The notes below the pieces were generated by a model. That model worked only from the letters and a program-made list of their open reading frames with translations, made no database searches and was not told the origin of the DNA. The translations under genes were made by a program, and so were the position numbers. DNA of 64,000 nucleotides from Corythucha ciliata (Eukaryota; Arthropoda; Insecta; Hemiptera; Tingidae). The stretch's first letter is position 1. Every line of letters begins with the position of its first letter. This document shows, one piece after another, positions 22,643-33,786 of the stretch. Location: the NCBI GenBank assembly GCA_038030265.1, contig CM075940.1:30046940-30110939 (forward strand), read 5' to 3'.

Positions 22643-25560
22643 GTGATTCTTCGCAAACGTCTCGAACATCATCGTTCCAATTCACGTGATCGTCATCAAA
22701 ACCAACCTCGCCGACAAAACTCCCCGAGCCCGACGACTTTTACCCCAGAGTTTGGCTATTATCACTCGAGATTCGGTAACCAAGCCCAAAATTGTCGCCC
22801 ACCGTGCTTCTTTCCCAAGAAAACGACTTCTCGCTCCCAGGTAGCAGCTAGTGATCGCCGTAATTCCACAAACCGTCTTTTTATCACCGACAAGGTGACT
22901 CGTTTTTTAATAGACTCGGGCGCGGAAGTTAGCGTTTTACCACTCACTCGGCGCGAAAAACAGAATTCGCCTCAGAAGTTCACACTTTTCACTGCCAAAG
23001 GTGCACCCCACCTCGATCTCGACCTCCGGCGTCCGTTTCGCTGGCCCTTCGTCATCGCCGAAGTCACACATCCCATTATCGGCGCCGACTTCTTGAAATA
23101 TTTCAACCTAATCGTCGATCTCAGCAGCAATCGGCTAATCGATAGTAACACCCGTCTTTTTACTCTCGCCATCAATGCTCCAATATCAGCTTCTTGGCCC
23201 GTCGCACTTCAATCAATCGCAAACTCAGATAATAAATTCGCAAAATTCTTCAGCAGTATACCGATAAAACTCGTCTTTCACACCACACAATCCCCCCACA
23301 ACACCCAACATGTGATCGATACGCATGGAGCCCCATTTCGCTCACGCTTTCGCCGTCTTCCTCCCGAAAAACTCAATGCAGCCAAAGTAGAGTTTCAAAT
23401 CTTACTTGATCTCGGCATATGTAGAACTTCAAAGTCAAGCTGGTCTAGCCCCCTTCACATGGTTCCCAAAAAAGATGGGAGCTGGCGCCCTTGCGGCGAC
23501 TTCAGACGTTTAAACGCCGTTACGAAACCCGACCGCTACCCCTTACCCCATATCCACGATTTTGCAGCTAACTTAAGAGGTGCCAAAATTTTCTCGAAGC
23601 TCGACCTTCTACGTGCGTACAATCAAATCCCTATTGCGCCCCCGGACATCGAAAAGACCGTCATCATCACTCCATTTGGCCTTTTCAAATTTTCCATGAT
23701 GATATTCGGCCTTAGGAACGCCGGCCCAACTTTCCAAAGATTCACGGATGAAGTCCTTCGAGACCTACCCTTTGCTTTCAGCTACCTCGACAACGTTCTA
23801 CTAGCCTCTCGATCCCACGAAGAACATATAGAACACCTATCGCTTGTCTTTCAACGCTTTCGGAGCTACGGTGTTTGTCTAAACACGAATAAATGTGTTT
23901 TCGGCGTCGAAGAAATTGATTTTCTCAGCTTCCGTATAACACCGTCCGGTATCTCACCTCTCACCTCTCCCTCATCGCATCCACGATCTAACACAGGCCG
24001 AACGACCATCCACCTTTCGAGCTCTTCGCCGGTTCCTCGGAACTCTTAATTTCTATCGACGCTTTATGCCTCACGCAGCTTCATCTCAAGTTGCTCTTCG
24101 AGACGCTCTCACAGCTCGAAAAACCGATAATTCTCTTATCGTTTGGACCGATGAACTCATCACAGCCTACAACGAATGCATCACAGGCCTTGCTAACGCT
24201 ACAATTCTCGTCCACCCGAAGCCAGACTCTCCCCTCATTCTTCGAGTCGATGCTTCAGACATTTGACAGTACCGCTCAGCCGCTGGCCTTCTTTTCTCGA
24301 AAACTAACCGACGCGGAAAAACGATATAGTGCTTATGACAAAGAGATCCTCGCTATTTATGGTTCCATAAAACACTTCCGCCATTTCGTCGAAGGACAAC
24401 ATCTTACCATCTACACAGATCACAGGCCCCTCACTTTCGCTTTCAACCAAAACCCTGACAAAGCCTCGCCCCGCCAGTATCGTCATCTGGACTTTATAGC
24501 GCAGTTTACGACTGACATTCGCCATATCAGAGGAAAAGACAACGTCGTAGCCGATTGTCTTTCCAGACTCGAATCGGTTTCTCTCTTTGATTTCGCCGAA
24601 GTCGCTAAACTTCAAAAAGACGACTTCGAAGTAAAAAAACTCCTTTCATCTCACGATTCGTCCCTCAATCTTCATCTCACAACATTTCCTGGCCGCGACT
24701 ACTCACTTTACTGTGACGACAAACGACGCGTTTTCATCCCCACTCCTCTTCGTCGTCAAGCTTTTTCTCTCTTTCATAACTCATCTCATCCGTCTTCCAG
24801 AACTTCCGATACATTTTTACGATGATAGACCTATTTTCATCCTGGCTGGAAGCAACACCATCCCTGACTGTCGCTGAAACTTTCCTCACAGAGTGGATCG
24901 CTCGTTACGGTACACCCTCTTGACTCATCACTGACAGAGGCCGACAGTTTGACAATCTTTTCCGTAGCATTAACGAACTCCTACGCATTCGACATTTCCT
25001 CACCACTGCCTACCACCCTCAATCCAACGGGAAAGTCGAACGATGGCACAGATCCCTCAAAGCCGCTCTCAAGTGCCACGAATCTCCCGATTGGTACTCC
25101 AGACTGCCAACAGTTCTCCTCGGTTTACGCACGGTTACCAATAGCGGCGATTACACGGCAGCCGAACTGCACCTTGGAACTCCTTTACGTACGCCGGATG
25201 CATCTTCGATCCAACTCATCCTTTGCCCACCAACCCAAATCCATTCCTTCACCGTCTAAGAGCCTTCTTCGATGATGCACAACCTATCAACATCACACGA
25301 AATAATTCGAGGAAAACGTTCGTGCATTCTGATTTACCTACTTCTCGTCACGTTTAAGGCCGGGTCGACTCCGTCAAGAAACCTCTTCAACAACCATACG
25401 AAGGACCCTACCTCGTGATTACCAAATACGACAAATATTTCACTCTCGACAAAAACGGAAAACACGTCGTTATTTCGGTCGATCATCTGAAGCCTGCATT
25501 CCTTCTCCAGGAGCACAATTCTCTCGCTCAACTCACCGCTGACAGTTCGCGTCTTACAAC
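22643..25560 (+). pseudogene. Gypsy gag tail-protease-RT-RNase H-integrase, broken
   Basis: Order: the end of gag with a damaged zinc knuckle (first Cys replaced in [14 protein letters not shown]), protease [15 protein letters not shown] with [11 protein letters not shown] and [12 protein letters not shown], RNase H (YSAYDKEILAIY, YTDHRPLTF), integrase core (TDRGRQF, HPQSNGKVERW). The second catalytic Asp of RT is replaced: SYLDNVLL instead of the usual YLDD. Frames change near 23940-24260, a deletion near 24800 removes the integrase zinc-binding part, and a TGA precedes the integrase TDRG motif. This copy cannot make an active polyprotein. Confidence 0.88.
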
Positions 25561-25579
25561 TCATGTTCCGCCTCTGGAA

Positions 25580-26740
25580 TCAGCTGAGCAATAATCGAAT
25601 TGCGGGAATACCAGAGATCGAATAAGCAATTTTCTCACAGCAATCGGCAGAGACTCCTTTATCGAGGAAAGCTGGGCAAGGATTCGGAAGACACTTCGAC
25701 ACACGGATGAGACGTGCGAATCCCAGACAAGACCCTGATCCAGAGTCACACCGAGCGTAGTCACGCTGGATGCCCACGGAATCGCACAGCCGCCCACCAC
25801 CACACTGGGAATGTCACCCTCAGACAATGCCGATAGAAAATATCTAGTCCCAAACAATATAGCCTGAGTCTTTTGTCGATTAATTATAAGGTCGTTCCTT
25901 CGTGCCCAACCAGGAATGACAGTCACATCACTGTTCAGTTTTTCCACTGCATCACAAATAAGATGTGGCTCAAACGAAAAGTACAGCTTAACATCGTCCG
26001 CATACATGTGGTACTTGGAGTGCGTAATACAAGCGGGTAGGTCACACTCGTAAACTGAAAACAAAAGTGGCCCCAAAACCGACCCCTGCGGAACGCCACT
26101 CTCAGGAAGCAAGAAAGAGGACAATGAGCGGTCCGAAGAGGACACGACAGCCTGTCTGCACCAGTCAGATACGACAAAAACCAAACACACGCACCACGAG
26201 ACAATCCAATGCCAGTAAGCTTAACCAACAGTTTACCATGATTAACTCTATCAAAAGCTCGACTAAAATCGAGTTGAACCATCGCAGTCACCTTATACTC
26301 ATCAACTGCGCCAACTACGTCAGACGTCATCTTAAGCAAAGCCGTCTGAGTTCCATGATGTGCACGAAATCCACTTTGATATCGATCAGTGAGTCCCGCC
26401 GATTCCAAAAATTTCGACAACTGACCATAAACGCACTTTTCAAGAGCCTTCGCCAAACAACAAAGCAATGAAATAGGGCGAAAATCCTCCATCTGCACCG
26501 CATTTCTTTTCTTCGGCAGGGGCAGCACCAAGGCAGACTTCCACGACACTGGATAAACAGACCCCTGGAGTGAGGTGTTGAATATTTCTTCTAATGGCTC
26601 GAGAATGCATGGAAGGGATAGCTTAATGAAAGACAACTGCAAGCCGTCACTACCACACTGGAATCTGAACTAACCGACACAACCGCATCCACGATCTCCT
26701 CCCGAGAAACCATATTATTATACCACTACATTCACCAATC
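25580..26740 (-). mobile_element. Jockey/CR1-like non-LTR reverse transcriptase fragment, antisense within gypsy
   Basis: On the minus strand: a region with REEIVDAV, a frameshift, then FIKLSLPCILEPL, DFRPISLLC, motif A QLDFSRAFDRVNH, a frameshift near 26170, then GVPQGSVLGPLLF, MYADDVKLYF and the thumb down to FPQFDYC. Both ends are missing, including the 3' end that a simple retrotransposed copy would keep. It occupies the space between integrase and the purine tract of the gypsy element. I see no target duplication. Confidence 0.85.
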
Positions 26741-26787
26741 TCGACATCGCTCACGCACCGTCCAAGCCTTCACTGAAAGGAGGGTAG

Positions 26788-26911
26788 TGTAGCGACGCCA
26801 TAATTAATTCCATTAATTATTGAATTTGATAAAACAAAAATAAAATCATCAGTTGTGTTTGTTCCACGAACAGAAATTTTCTTATTGTACCGTCTTACGC
26901 TATCCCGTACA
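26788..26911 (+). repeat. 3' LTR of gypsy
   Basis: 124 bp, TGTAGCGACGCC to CCCGTACA. It contains AATAAAATC (about 26840), a likely poly(A) signal. It is followed by ATAC, the 4-bp target duplication. Confidence 0.82.
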
Positions 26912-27039
26912 ATACAAATGTTAGAGAAAGAAAATCGTATCTAGATCCTACAGAAAGCAAATCGTATCCAGATCCTATAGAACTAGGAAGTAAGAAAATT
27001 ACTTATTTTAATATTACTTAGTAGTACACCATTTGCGGA

Positions 27040-28250
27040 GAAATTGGATTGTGAAGGGACCGAATCCGAGACATTTGGTTATGGGAGAGCGAAAATCAGC
27101 AGAAATTGTGGTATGAAAGAGCCAAAATCTCGACATTTGGTTTTTAATGAACCACATTAGTTTTTTAATTAGCCAAAATTATACAAAAGGCTGCATGAAG
27201 CCATGAAACTTGTTTTAAACATAAATCCCGAAAGTTGGATTTGAAGGAGTCAAATCCAAAAAAAAGTTGGGTTTGAAAGAGTGAAAGTATGCGAAATTGT
27301 GGTTTTGTAAAAGCCAAATCCACGAAATTTGGCTCTTGAAAAGCATAGTTTTCGGAATAAAAGAGTAAAATCGGCGGAACTTGGGATTTCAAGGGGACGA
27401 GTGCGGAGGTTTTTCTCAAGAAATCCGTGTAACTGGGGCTTTTAATAGCCAAAATAACAAAATTTGGCTTTTTAAGTTACCCAAATAAAAAAATTGTATT
27501 TGAAAAAAATAAATTTGTTTTCTAATTAGTAAAAGCTGCTAAAACAAGTTTAGAAAGAGCTAAAGCCACACAAATTTTGTTGATTTTGTTTTTCTTTGTT
27601 TTTGAAAGAGGAAAAACCGCGAAATTGGTGTTTAAAATGACCAATTCTGTTTTGAAGAAGCCGAATCCAAGACATTTGGTTTTGGACGAGCCGAAGTCAC
27701 GCCATTTGGTTTTCAAATGGGCCAGACTATTTTTTCGTATTAAAAAAATATATAGAAAGAGTGTTTGCCCTAAAATTTGGTTTATCATGAATTGTAAATC
27801 GCCAAAATTGAGTTTTGAAAGAGCCAAATCCAAAAAAAAAAAAAAAAATTGGTTTTCAAAGAGTGAAAATCCTCGAAATTAGGGTTTAAGGGACCAAGTT
27901 CACGAAATTGGGGTTTGAAAGAGCTAAAGTTCGTGAAATTGGTTTTTGAAAGAGCAAAACAAACGAAATTCGGGTATAGGAAAGAGTAAACTTCACGATA
28001 TCGGGGTCTGAACAAGAAGAATTCGCAAAATTCAGTTTTAAGAAGAGCAAATGACCGCGAAATTGAGGTTTGGAAGATCAAAACTAACGAAATTTTGTTT
28101 TAGAGAGATAAAAAATCCCTAAAATTTGGATTTAAACGATCGAAATCCGTAAAATTTGGTTTTGAGAGAGCAAAAATCAGATTAATAATAGACTCAAATG
28201 CGATATTTCGTTTTTTAAAGGGCCAAACGCGCAGAACCTGTTTTGGACCT
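27040..28250. repeat. Degenerate minisatellite, family 2, inside E3
   Basis: About forty units of AAATTTGGTTTTTGAAAGAG followed by CCAAATCCACG, about 30 bp each, strongly diverged. The apparent open frames here are by-products of the repeat. Confidence 0.85.
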
Positions 28251-28523
28251 GGTTTTTTGGTAGAATATTCTAGATTCCAAGGCAGTATTCCAAGATTTTT
28301 GGTTTTAATCAAATTGCCAGCACGACATTCGCTCAGATTCTTAAGCAGATATCAGACACTGCAATATAAAATCCGGGTTTTGGGAAACAAAGACAGTGCG
28401 CTTTCGGGCTACTTTTTTTTATATAAGAAAATTAAGAAATTAGGCCAATGAGATAAGTTGGGGGGGGGGGGTGAGAACACATTCTATCGCCACCCCCGTC
28501 ACGGAGGCCTAAAGCCGCCCCTG

Positions 28524-28531
28524 CCCCTCGC
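28524..28531. repeat. 8-bp target-site duplication of element E3 (right)
   Basis: CCCCTCGC, identical to 22468-22475. Confidence 0.9.
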
Positions 28532-28576
28532 CCATTATTCCCTCACCGTTATACGCGTAGTGTTTGGAATATTTTA

Positions 28577-28789
28577 TTTTTTATGGTCTCAAATGAAACC
28601 TTATAGGCCTGAGGCAAGGCCAGCAGAGCCTGAATTTCAATTTTGACTTTCCTTTAATCTTAAATCAACTTGATATAATTACTAGAACTTTTATGAATTT
28701 AATTTAAAATTCGAGGAAAGTCAAAATTGAAATTCAGGCTCTGCTGGCCTTGTCTCACGCCTATAAGGTAACATATGAGACCATAAAAA
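28577..28789. mobile_element. Fold-back MITE with arms of about 75 bp
   Basis: The left arm begins TTTTTATGGTCTCA and holds GGCAAGGCCAGCAGAGCC; the right arm (from about 28713) is the reverse complement with a handful of mismatches. The loop is about 50 bp of A/T. A transcript would fold into a long hairpin. Element E4 begins eight bases after it. Confidence 0.88.
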
Positions 28790-28796
28790 TTGAAAT
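28789..28796. repeat. 8-bp target-site duplication of element E4 (left)
   Basis: ATTGAAAT, identical to 34134-34141. Confidence 0.78.
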
Positions 28797-29359
28797 CAGG
28801 TGCGTAGTTACGGGGGGGGGGGATTTGGGGGATAGATCCCGCCCCCCAGAGCTACAAGTATACGAACGAAGGGGCACTATAGTACCAACGAAGAGCCCCA
28901 TATAAAATCTCCAAAAATGAACGTTTCGCGTAGAGGTTAGGTTTAGCAGATTTTCTGGACTTGAAGCAGCTCGAGAAGGTCAGAGTACGTCCAGCTGTTT
29001 CCTTCGAATCAGACCCCACGCAGTAGCGTACCGTGGTAAGGGTGAGGGGGGGGGGGTTCGCCCCGGACCCTCTATCAGACGGGGCCCCCGAAAAGCTTAA
29101 ATAAAGAAAATTACTATTTATAGGTTATCCATGGATGTAGGTATGTGAATGGGTCGTACGGTTGGAAAGCGATTTGGCTCCTTTCTACGAATTTCAGTCT
29201 ATCCGACCTGGAGAATATAACGTTGCAAGTAATATCAGCAAAGAGTGTGCGAGCTGAATATTCGATTGAGCCCCCGAAAGCGCTAGTTTTATAGTAGCTA
29301 TAACCAGTTATATCAGCTGCAATCTGCTAAAAAGCGATGATTCGTGGTCCCGCGATGCA

Positions 29360-30395
29360 ACTTCCAGACTAAAATTAAGAAAAAATCGCTGATTCGCGGT
29401 GCATGGAGGCCATTCTATGAATAAATTATGGAAATCAACGCAAAAGTGTAGTATTTGGCCCAACCCCGCGGTTAAAGTTTAGAAAACACGCTATAATATT
29501 GACACAAAAAATAGGTACGTTTTCACGTTAAATTGGACAAAAATGGCAAATTCACAACTGAAATGGCGTAAAATCGCCCATTCGCGCATGAAAAAGGGAA
29601 TAGGATGCTGAATGGCCGCAAAAATGAGCACAAAACGCTATTTCACAGCTGAAATTGGGAAACATCGCTAATTTGCAACTTGCAGATATGAAGTTGTGGA
29701 AAAACGTTACTTCGCGGATACAAATAAAGAAAATCACTAATTCCCGACAAAAATTGAAAAAATCACAAATTTTGCAGCTAAAATTAAGAAAAACGTTAAT
29801 TTTCAGTTGAAATTGGGGAAAAGTGCTAATTCTCAGTTGAACATGGAAAAAATTGCTAATTTGCAGCTTAAATTGAGTCAAACGCCAATTCTTTGAAAAA
29901 ATGGACAAAACTCGGTAGGTAATGCACAGGTTGAAAACGCTACAACGCTGCTAAAATCTAGAAAAAGCGAAAATTCGCTGCTAAAATTGAGAAACATCAC
30001 TAATTCTCGAATAAATGATGATTTTTTGACAGAAATGGATGGATAGAAGTAAATTTTTTGGTTTGAAAAAAAAACATTTATAATTTAAATTCGAACCTAG
30101 AAATTCGGAAAAATAGCAAATTCATGTATGGCTATAGTGTAATGTTAAAAAATACGCTAATTATCACAGCTAGAACTGAAATGAAGCAATAATCTATACC
30201 TATAAAAGTTATAAAAAAATGGCTAATGCGATGGTAAAATGTGAAAACCCGCTAATTTGCGGGTATTATTTAGAAAATAAAATAAATAGCCTGGTCAAAA
30301 TTTAGAGAAAGGTTAATTTTAAGCCTAAAAATTGAGAAAATTCCTAATTCGCAGCTAAAAATGGAAAAAATCGCCAATTTACAGCTAAAATTGGA
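29360..30395 (-). repeat. Degenerate minisatellite, family 1, antisense, inside E4
   Basis: Units of GGCTAAAATTGAGAAAAA with CGCTAATTCGC. The part 29371-29870 is nearly identical to 36997-37482 seven kilobases away, far more alike than units within the array. Confidence 0.85.
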
Positions 30396-30484
30396 CGGAT
30401 ATAATGAATAAATCTGTCGCCGGTATTTTAATTAATAAATTAATTAGACTGATATTATCCGGACGACGATGGAAGGGCATATAG

Positions 30485-31430
30485 CTAGTGTTGAATCGAT
30501 ACCAGTAAATAGAGTAAAATATCGATACTTTTCAATCGATAGTTTTGGTATCGATAATTTTTTTCGATACCAAGTACTATTTCGATACTTTGATTCGATA
30601 CTGGGAAATGAGTACTTCAGGAACCGATATTTTTCATTCGATACTGAGTACGATTCGATACTTATTAATCAATACCGAGTATTTTTTATTTTTTTACATT
30701 TTTTAAATTAATTTAAACACGTGAACTCCCGGCATCGGAAACGTACCGTTTGAAATGAGTACTTTAATTGGTATCGAATGGGTATTGATTAAAACTAGTA
30801 CGATACTGAATCAATACCCATTCGATACCAAGTAAAAGTACTCATTTGAAACGATACCGAATCAATACCCATTCGATACCGAGTATTTACTTGTTTGAAT
30901 CAATACCCATTCGATACCGAGTAAAAGTACTCATTTGAATCAATACCCATTCGATACCGAGTAAAAGTACTCATTTGAAACGATACCCATTCGATACCGA
31001 GTTTTTACTCGCTTGAATCAATACCCATTCGAGTACTTCTACTCGGTATCGAATGGGTATTGATTCAAATGAGTACTTTTACTCGGTATCGAATGGGTAT
31101 TGATTCGGTATCGTTTCAAATGAGTACTTTTACTCGGTATCGAATGGGTATTGATTCAAACAAGTAAATACTCGGTATCGAATGGGTACTGATTCGGTAT
31201 CGTTTGAAATGAGTACTTTTACTCGGTATCGAATGGGTATTGATTCAAACAAGTAAATACTCGGTATCGAATGGGTATCGTTTCAAATGAGTACTTTTAC
31301 TCGGTATCGAATGGGTATTGATTCAAACAAGTAAATACTCGGTATCGAATGGGTGTTGATTCAAATGAGTAGATATTCGGTATCGGGTATATTCATTCGG
31401 TATCGTAAAAGTAACGGTTAAGTAAGAGAG
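30485..31430. repeat. GGTATCGAATGGGTATTGAT satellite forming a giant palindrome
   Basis: Units of about 35-45 bp built from ACTCGGTATCGAATGGGTAT, TGATTCAAA and GAGTACTTTT. Left of about 31027 the units run in one orientation; right of it they run in the other, with arms of roughly 280 and 370 bp. Units are far more alike than those of the 30-bp families, so this array is young. Related, less regular units lie at 31715-31950. Confidence 0.9.
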
Positions 31431-31432
31431 TT

Positions 31433-31583
31433 ATAAGCTCGGTGCACACTATGCATTTTTCGTAGCATATTGCTATTTATTTGGAGGTTGAAATGAAATA
31501 TATGGTCCCCGGTAGTGACCGGATAATTTTTAAAACCGGTAGGCAATCCTATTTCAAAAGTTGCATAGCGTGCATCGAGCTTA
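31433..31583. mobile_element. Small MITE inside the TATCGATA region
   Basis: The ends are TAAGCTCGGTGCACACTATGCA and, reverse complemented, TAAGCTCGATGCACGCTATGCA, a 22-bp inverted repeat with two mismatches; total about 150 bp. Confidence 0.75.
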
Positions 31584-31990
31584 AGTAGTCATTGTGTTTC
31601 AATTAAAATGAATCTCTTTTTGTATAAGGGAGTAGTGATTGACGACTCGATAAATCATTAGAGATGGTAGTGCTTTTGGCTTTCGTTGGTTGGTGATGGA
31701 GGGGTTTTATTACAAGCTTGTTGAATCGATACCACTACGGTATCGATACTTTTGAATCAATACCAAGTACTTTTGGTATCGGTACTTCTGTACCGATACC
31801 GAGTATATATCGATACTTTTTATACGATACTGTAAACAAGTTATATGAGTATCGATACTTTTCATTCGATACCAAATACCATTCGATACTTCTCATTCGA
31901 TACTTCAAATGAGTAAAGTATCGATACTTTGTTGGTATCGATTCAACACTACATATAGCCCAACACGATTCGAGTTTCGAGAAAAAAATG

Positions 31991-32063
31991 GCTCCCCGGC
32001 GGGATTTGAACCCGCAACCTCTGGATTACCAGTCCAGCACGCTGCCATTTGCGCCACGGAGAC
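31991..32063 (-). tRNA. tRNA-Thr-like gene (anticodon GGT) with Pol III terminator
   Basis: Read on the minus strand: acceptor GTCTCCG with CGGGGAG, A box GTGGCGCAAATGGCAGC, anticodon stem CTGGA/TCCAG with loop CTGGTAA (GGT), T arm GCGGG TTCAAAT CCCGC containing the B box GGTTCAAATCC, then a T run as terminator. Pair 1-72 is a G-G mismatch and 4-69 is T-G. Animals normally decode threonine with AGT, TGT and CGT, so GGT is unusual. It is either a tRNA pseudogene/SINE head or a divergent tRNA. Confidence 0.65.
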
Positions 32064-32256
32064 GCCTATGAGAGTCGTACTCCGAGGGATAAGCTAAGCC
32101 GAACCCCACCCAGGTCCATTGTTTCTAGAAACTCTAGGCGCTTCTCCTGATCGGTAAACCACGCCGAATTTTATCTTATCTAGATGTTGTTAGATGGATA
32201 TAATGAATAAATCAATCAGTCTAATTAATTCATTAATTAAAATACCGGCGACATGG

Positions 32257-32325
32257 TTGCGGGTTCAAATCCCGCCGGGGAGCCATTTTTTCTCGAAACT
32301 CGAATCGTGTTGGGCTATGCCCTTC
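32257..32325 (+). pseudogene. Truncated inverted copy of the tRNA-like 3' half
   Basis: GGTTGCGGGTTCAAATCCCG, the rest of the tRNA 3' half and about 35 bp of its 3' flank repeat the unit at 31955-32018 in opposite orientation. The shared flank shows that the tRNA and its trailer were copied together. Confidence 0.8.
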
Positions 32326-32339
32326 CATCGTCTAATTAA

Positions 32340-32960
32340 TTTATTAGCTAAAATTGCGCCAAACGCCATTTTGTGACTGAAATCGAGAAAATTCGCTAAT
32401 TCACAAGTTTGAAACGCTACGACGCGTCGCCGCTGCAATTTAAAAAAAAAGCGCTAATTCGCGGTTGAAATTGAGAAAAATTCTAATTTTCGCCAAAAAC
32501 TGAATATACGCCAATTTGCGGATTCTGAAGGCAACTTTTCAGGCTGAAATTGAAAAAAAGCGACAATTCATGGCAATAGGCGGAGAAACCGCTAGTTTGC
32601 GAGTAAACTGAGAAAAACCGCTCATGCATTGCGTATGGTGAACCAAAAAAAAATCCTAATTCGTGAAAACACTTAAGAAAACGTTAATGTACAGCTAAAA
32701 CTGAGAAAAGTGCTAATCCCCTGGAAAAAAAAATTCAAGAAGTCGCTAATATGCTGCTAAAATTGGATAAATAAGAAACATCGCTCACGGGATAAAAACG
32801 ATACTTTGCTGCTAAAGTTGAGAAAATGCGCAAATTCATGGCTATGGGAGGTGGTGGGGCAAGACCGCTAGTCTGCGGCTGAAATTGAGAAGAACGATAT
32901 ACTCGGCCAAAATTGAGAAAAGCGCTAATTTGCGGGTAGAGTCCAAAACTCGCCCTTAAC
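32340..32960 (-). repeat. Degenerate minisatellite, family 1, antisense
   Basis: The same GCTAAAATTGAGAAA/CGCTAATT units. The part from about 32765 is duplicated at 33787-34000, together with the subterminal segment. Confidence 0.8.
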
Positions 32961-32977
32961 TAAGAGATTGAGGCAAT

Positions 32978-33345
32978 GATGAGGCAAGCAAGATGTCCAG
33001 ATTCAAGAGTGTGCTGGCTGGGTGGAATGATGACTAAAATGTGAATTACCCCCCTCCCCTCACCCTTACGAGATTTCAATCTCACCCTCCCCCTACAGGA
33101 CAAATTCCTACCTACGCCACTAATTGTAAGTAAAGTTCGCTTAAACTACGAGGGTTAGTAGGTAATGCATGCATAAAGTTGCAACCGTAGGAGCCTACAT
33201 TGTCAGCAGTGGTGTAGGTAGGAATTTGTCCTAGAGGGGGGGGGGATCAGATTAAAATCTAGTTGCGGTGAGGGGAGGGGGTAATTTCACATTTTAGCCA
33301 TCATTCCACCCAGCCTCCACACTCTTAAATCTATCGGACATCTTT
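32978..33345. repeat. Inverted pair of subterminal segments, third copy at 33995-34133
   Basis: Segment 32978-33122 (GATGTCCAGATTCAAGAGTG ... CCTACCTACGCCACTA) is repeated in reverse at 33207-33345 and directly at about 33995-34133. Each ends in the CAGTGGCGTAGGTAGG-like phrase. The pair can form a long hairpin. Confidence 0.82.
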
Positions 33346-33786
33346 CTGGCCCCATCATAGCCTTGCCCGAGAACAAAATTACTATTAATCCCTGATTCAT
33401 CCAGACATTCCAGAATTTTCTTTTCGATAAATCGTTATGTAATGAGTAGAGTAGAGGCTAGTCTGCTAGTCTCATGAAGTTCTCCCGGATGCAGATCGAC
33501 GAATTCGATGATACGAGTGCAAACGCACACTTTTACCCAATTCAAGGGACAGTGGTGGCCACTCTATGATGTTGGTAAGGAAACCGCGTACGTTGGTCAA
33601 TTGAGCATATCTCCACGCGACGCATACTTTCGGCTCAAATTGAAATACTCAGAAAAAATGACTCTAGAAATCTCTCAGTTGGGCGATTTTTTAGAGGAAA
33701 CGGCTAAAATTTAGAAATGGATGAAACCGCGTATCGTGGGGTCACTGGCGGACCTACACCTATCGGGGCCCCAATCGCTCGTGGAT

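Larger units (their letters stand above)
22593..26911 (+). mobile_element. Ty3/gypsy LTR retrotransposon, internally deleted, with antisense non-LTR insertion
   Basis: Terminal TG...CA repeats: the 3' LTR is 26788-26911; the 5' LTR is shortened to 22593-22626 but shares both ends (TGTAGCGAC and CCCGTACA). After the 5' LTR comes GGTGACCCCAACGTGATTC, common in arthropod gypsy elements. Before the 3' LTR lies a purine tract, GAAAGGAGGG. Most of gag is missing. The segment from about 25580 to about 26740 is an antisense Jockey-like fragment. Confidence 0.88.
22476..28523. mobile_element. Element E3: hAT-type non-autonomous element hosting a gypsy insertion
   Basis: The left end is CAGGGGCGGTTTTATGG; the reverse complement of the right end is CAGGGGCGGCTTTAGGCC (13 of 14 at the start). 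Perfect 8-bp duplications flank it. Both ends also share CGCCACCCCCGTCA just inside. Without the nested gypsy (22593-26911 plus its ATAC duplication) E3 is about 1.7 kb and consists mainly of a family-2 minisatellite array (27040-28250). No transposase is present. Confidence 0.9.
30396..32346. repeat. Nested inverted-repeat block enclosing TATCGATA satellite and tRNA-like gene
   Basis: The left arm (about 30413-30483, with ACGATGGAAGGGCATA) and the right arm (about 32313-32346, TATGCCCTTCCATCGTC then TAATTAATTTATTA) are reverse complements apart from an about 18-bp gap. A second copy of the outer arm part (TTAATTAAAATACCGGCGAC) lies at about 32200-32245. The left junction follows GCTAAAATTGGACGG, which continues differently at 37524, suggesting that the block was inserted there. 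Confidence 0.65.

Noticed and set aside
26067..26471. 134-codon frame on the plus strand
   Set aside because: Antisense shadow of the Jockey-like reverse transcriptase.
27165..28312. Several 70-100-codon minus-strand frames with KPNF-like repeats
   Set aside because: Repeat-derived frames of the family-2 array.
30469..31912. Open frames of 60-80 codons rich in YRYFS-like text
   Set aside because: Translations of the GGTATCGA satellite; no start context, no homology.
33123..33206. ATTGTAAG and ATTGTCAG flanking the inner CAGTGG-type ends in E4
   Set aside because: Similar but not identical, and the ends point away from each other, so they do not define one insertion.
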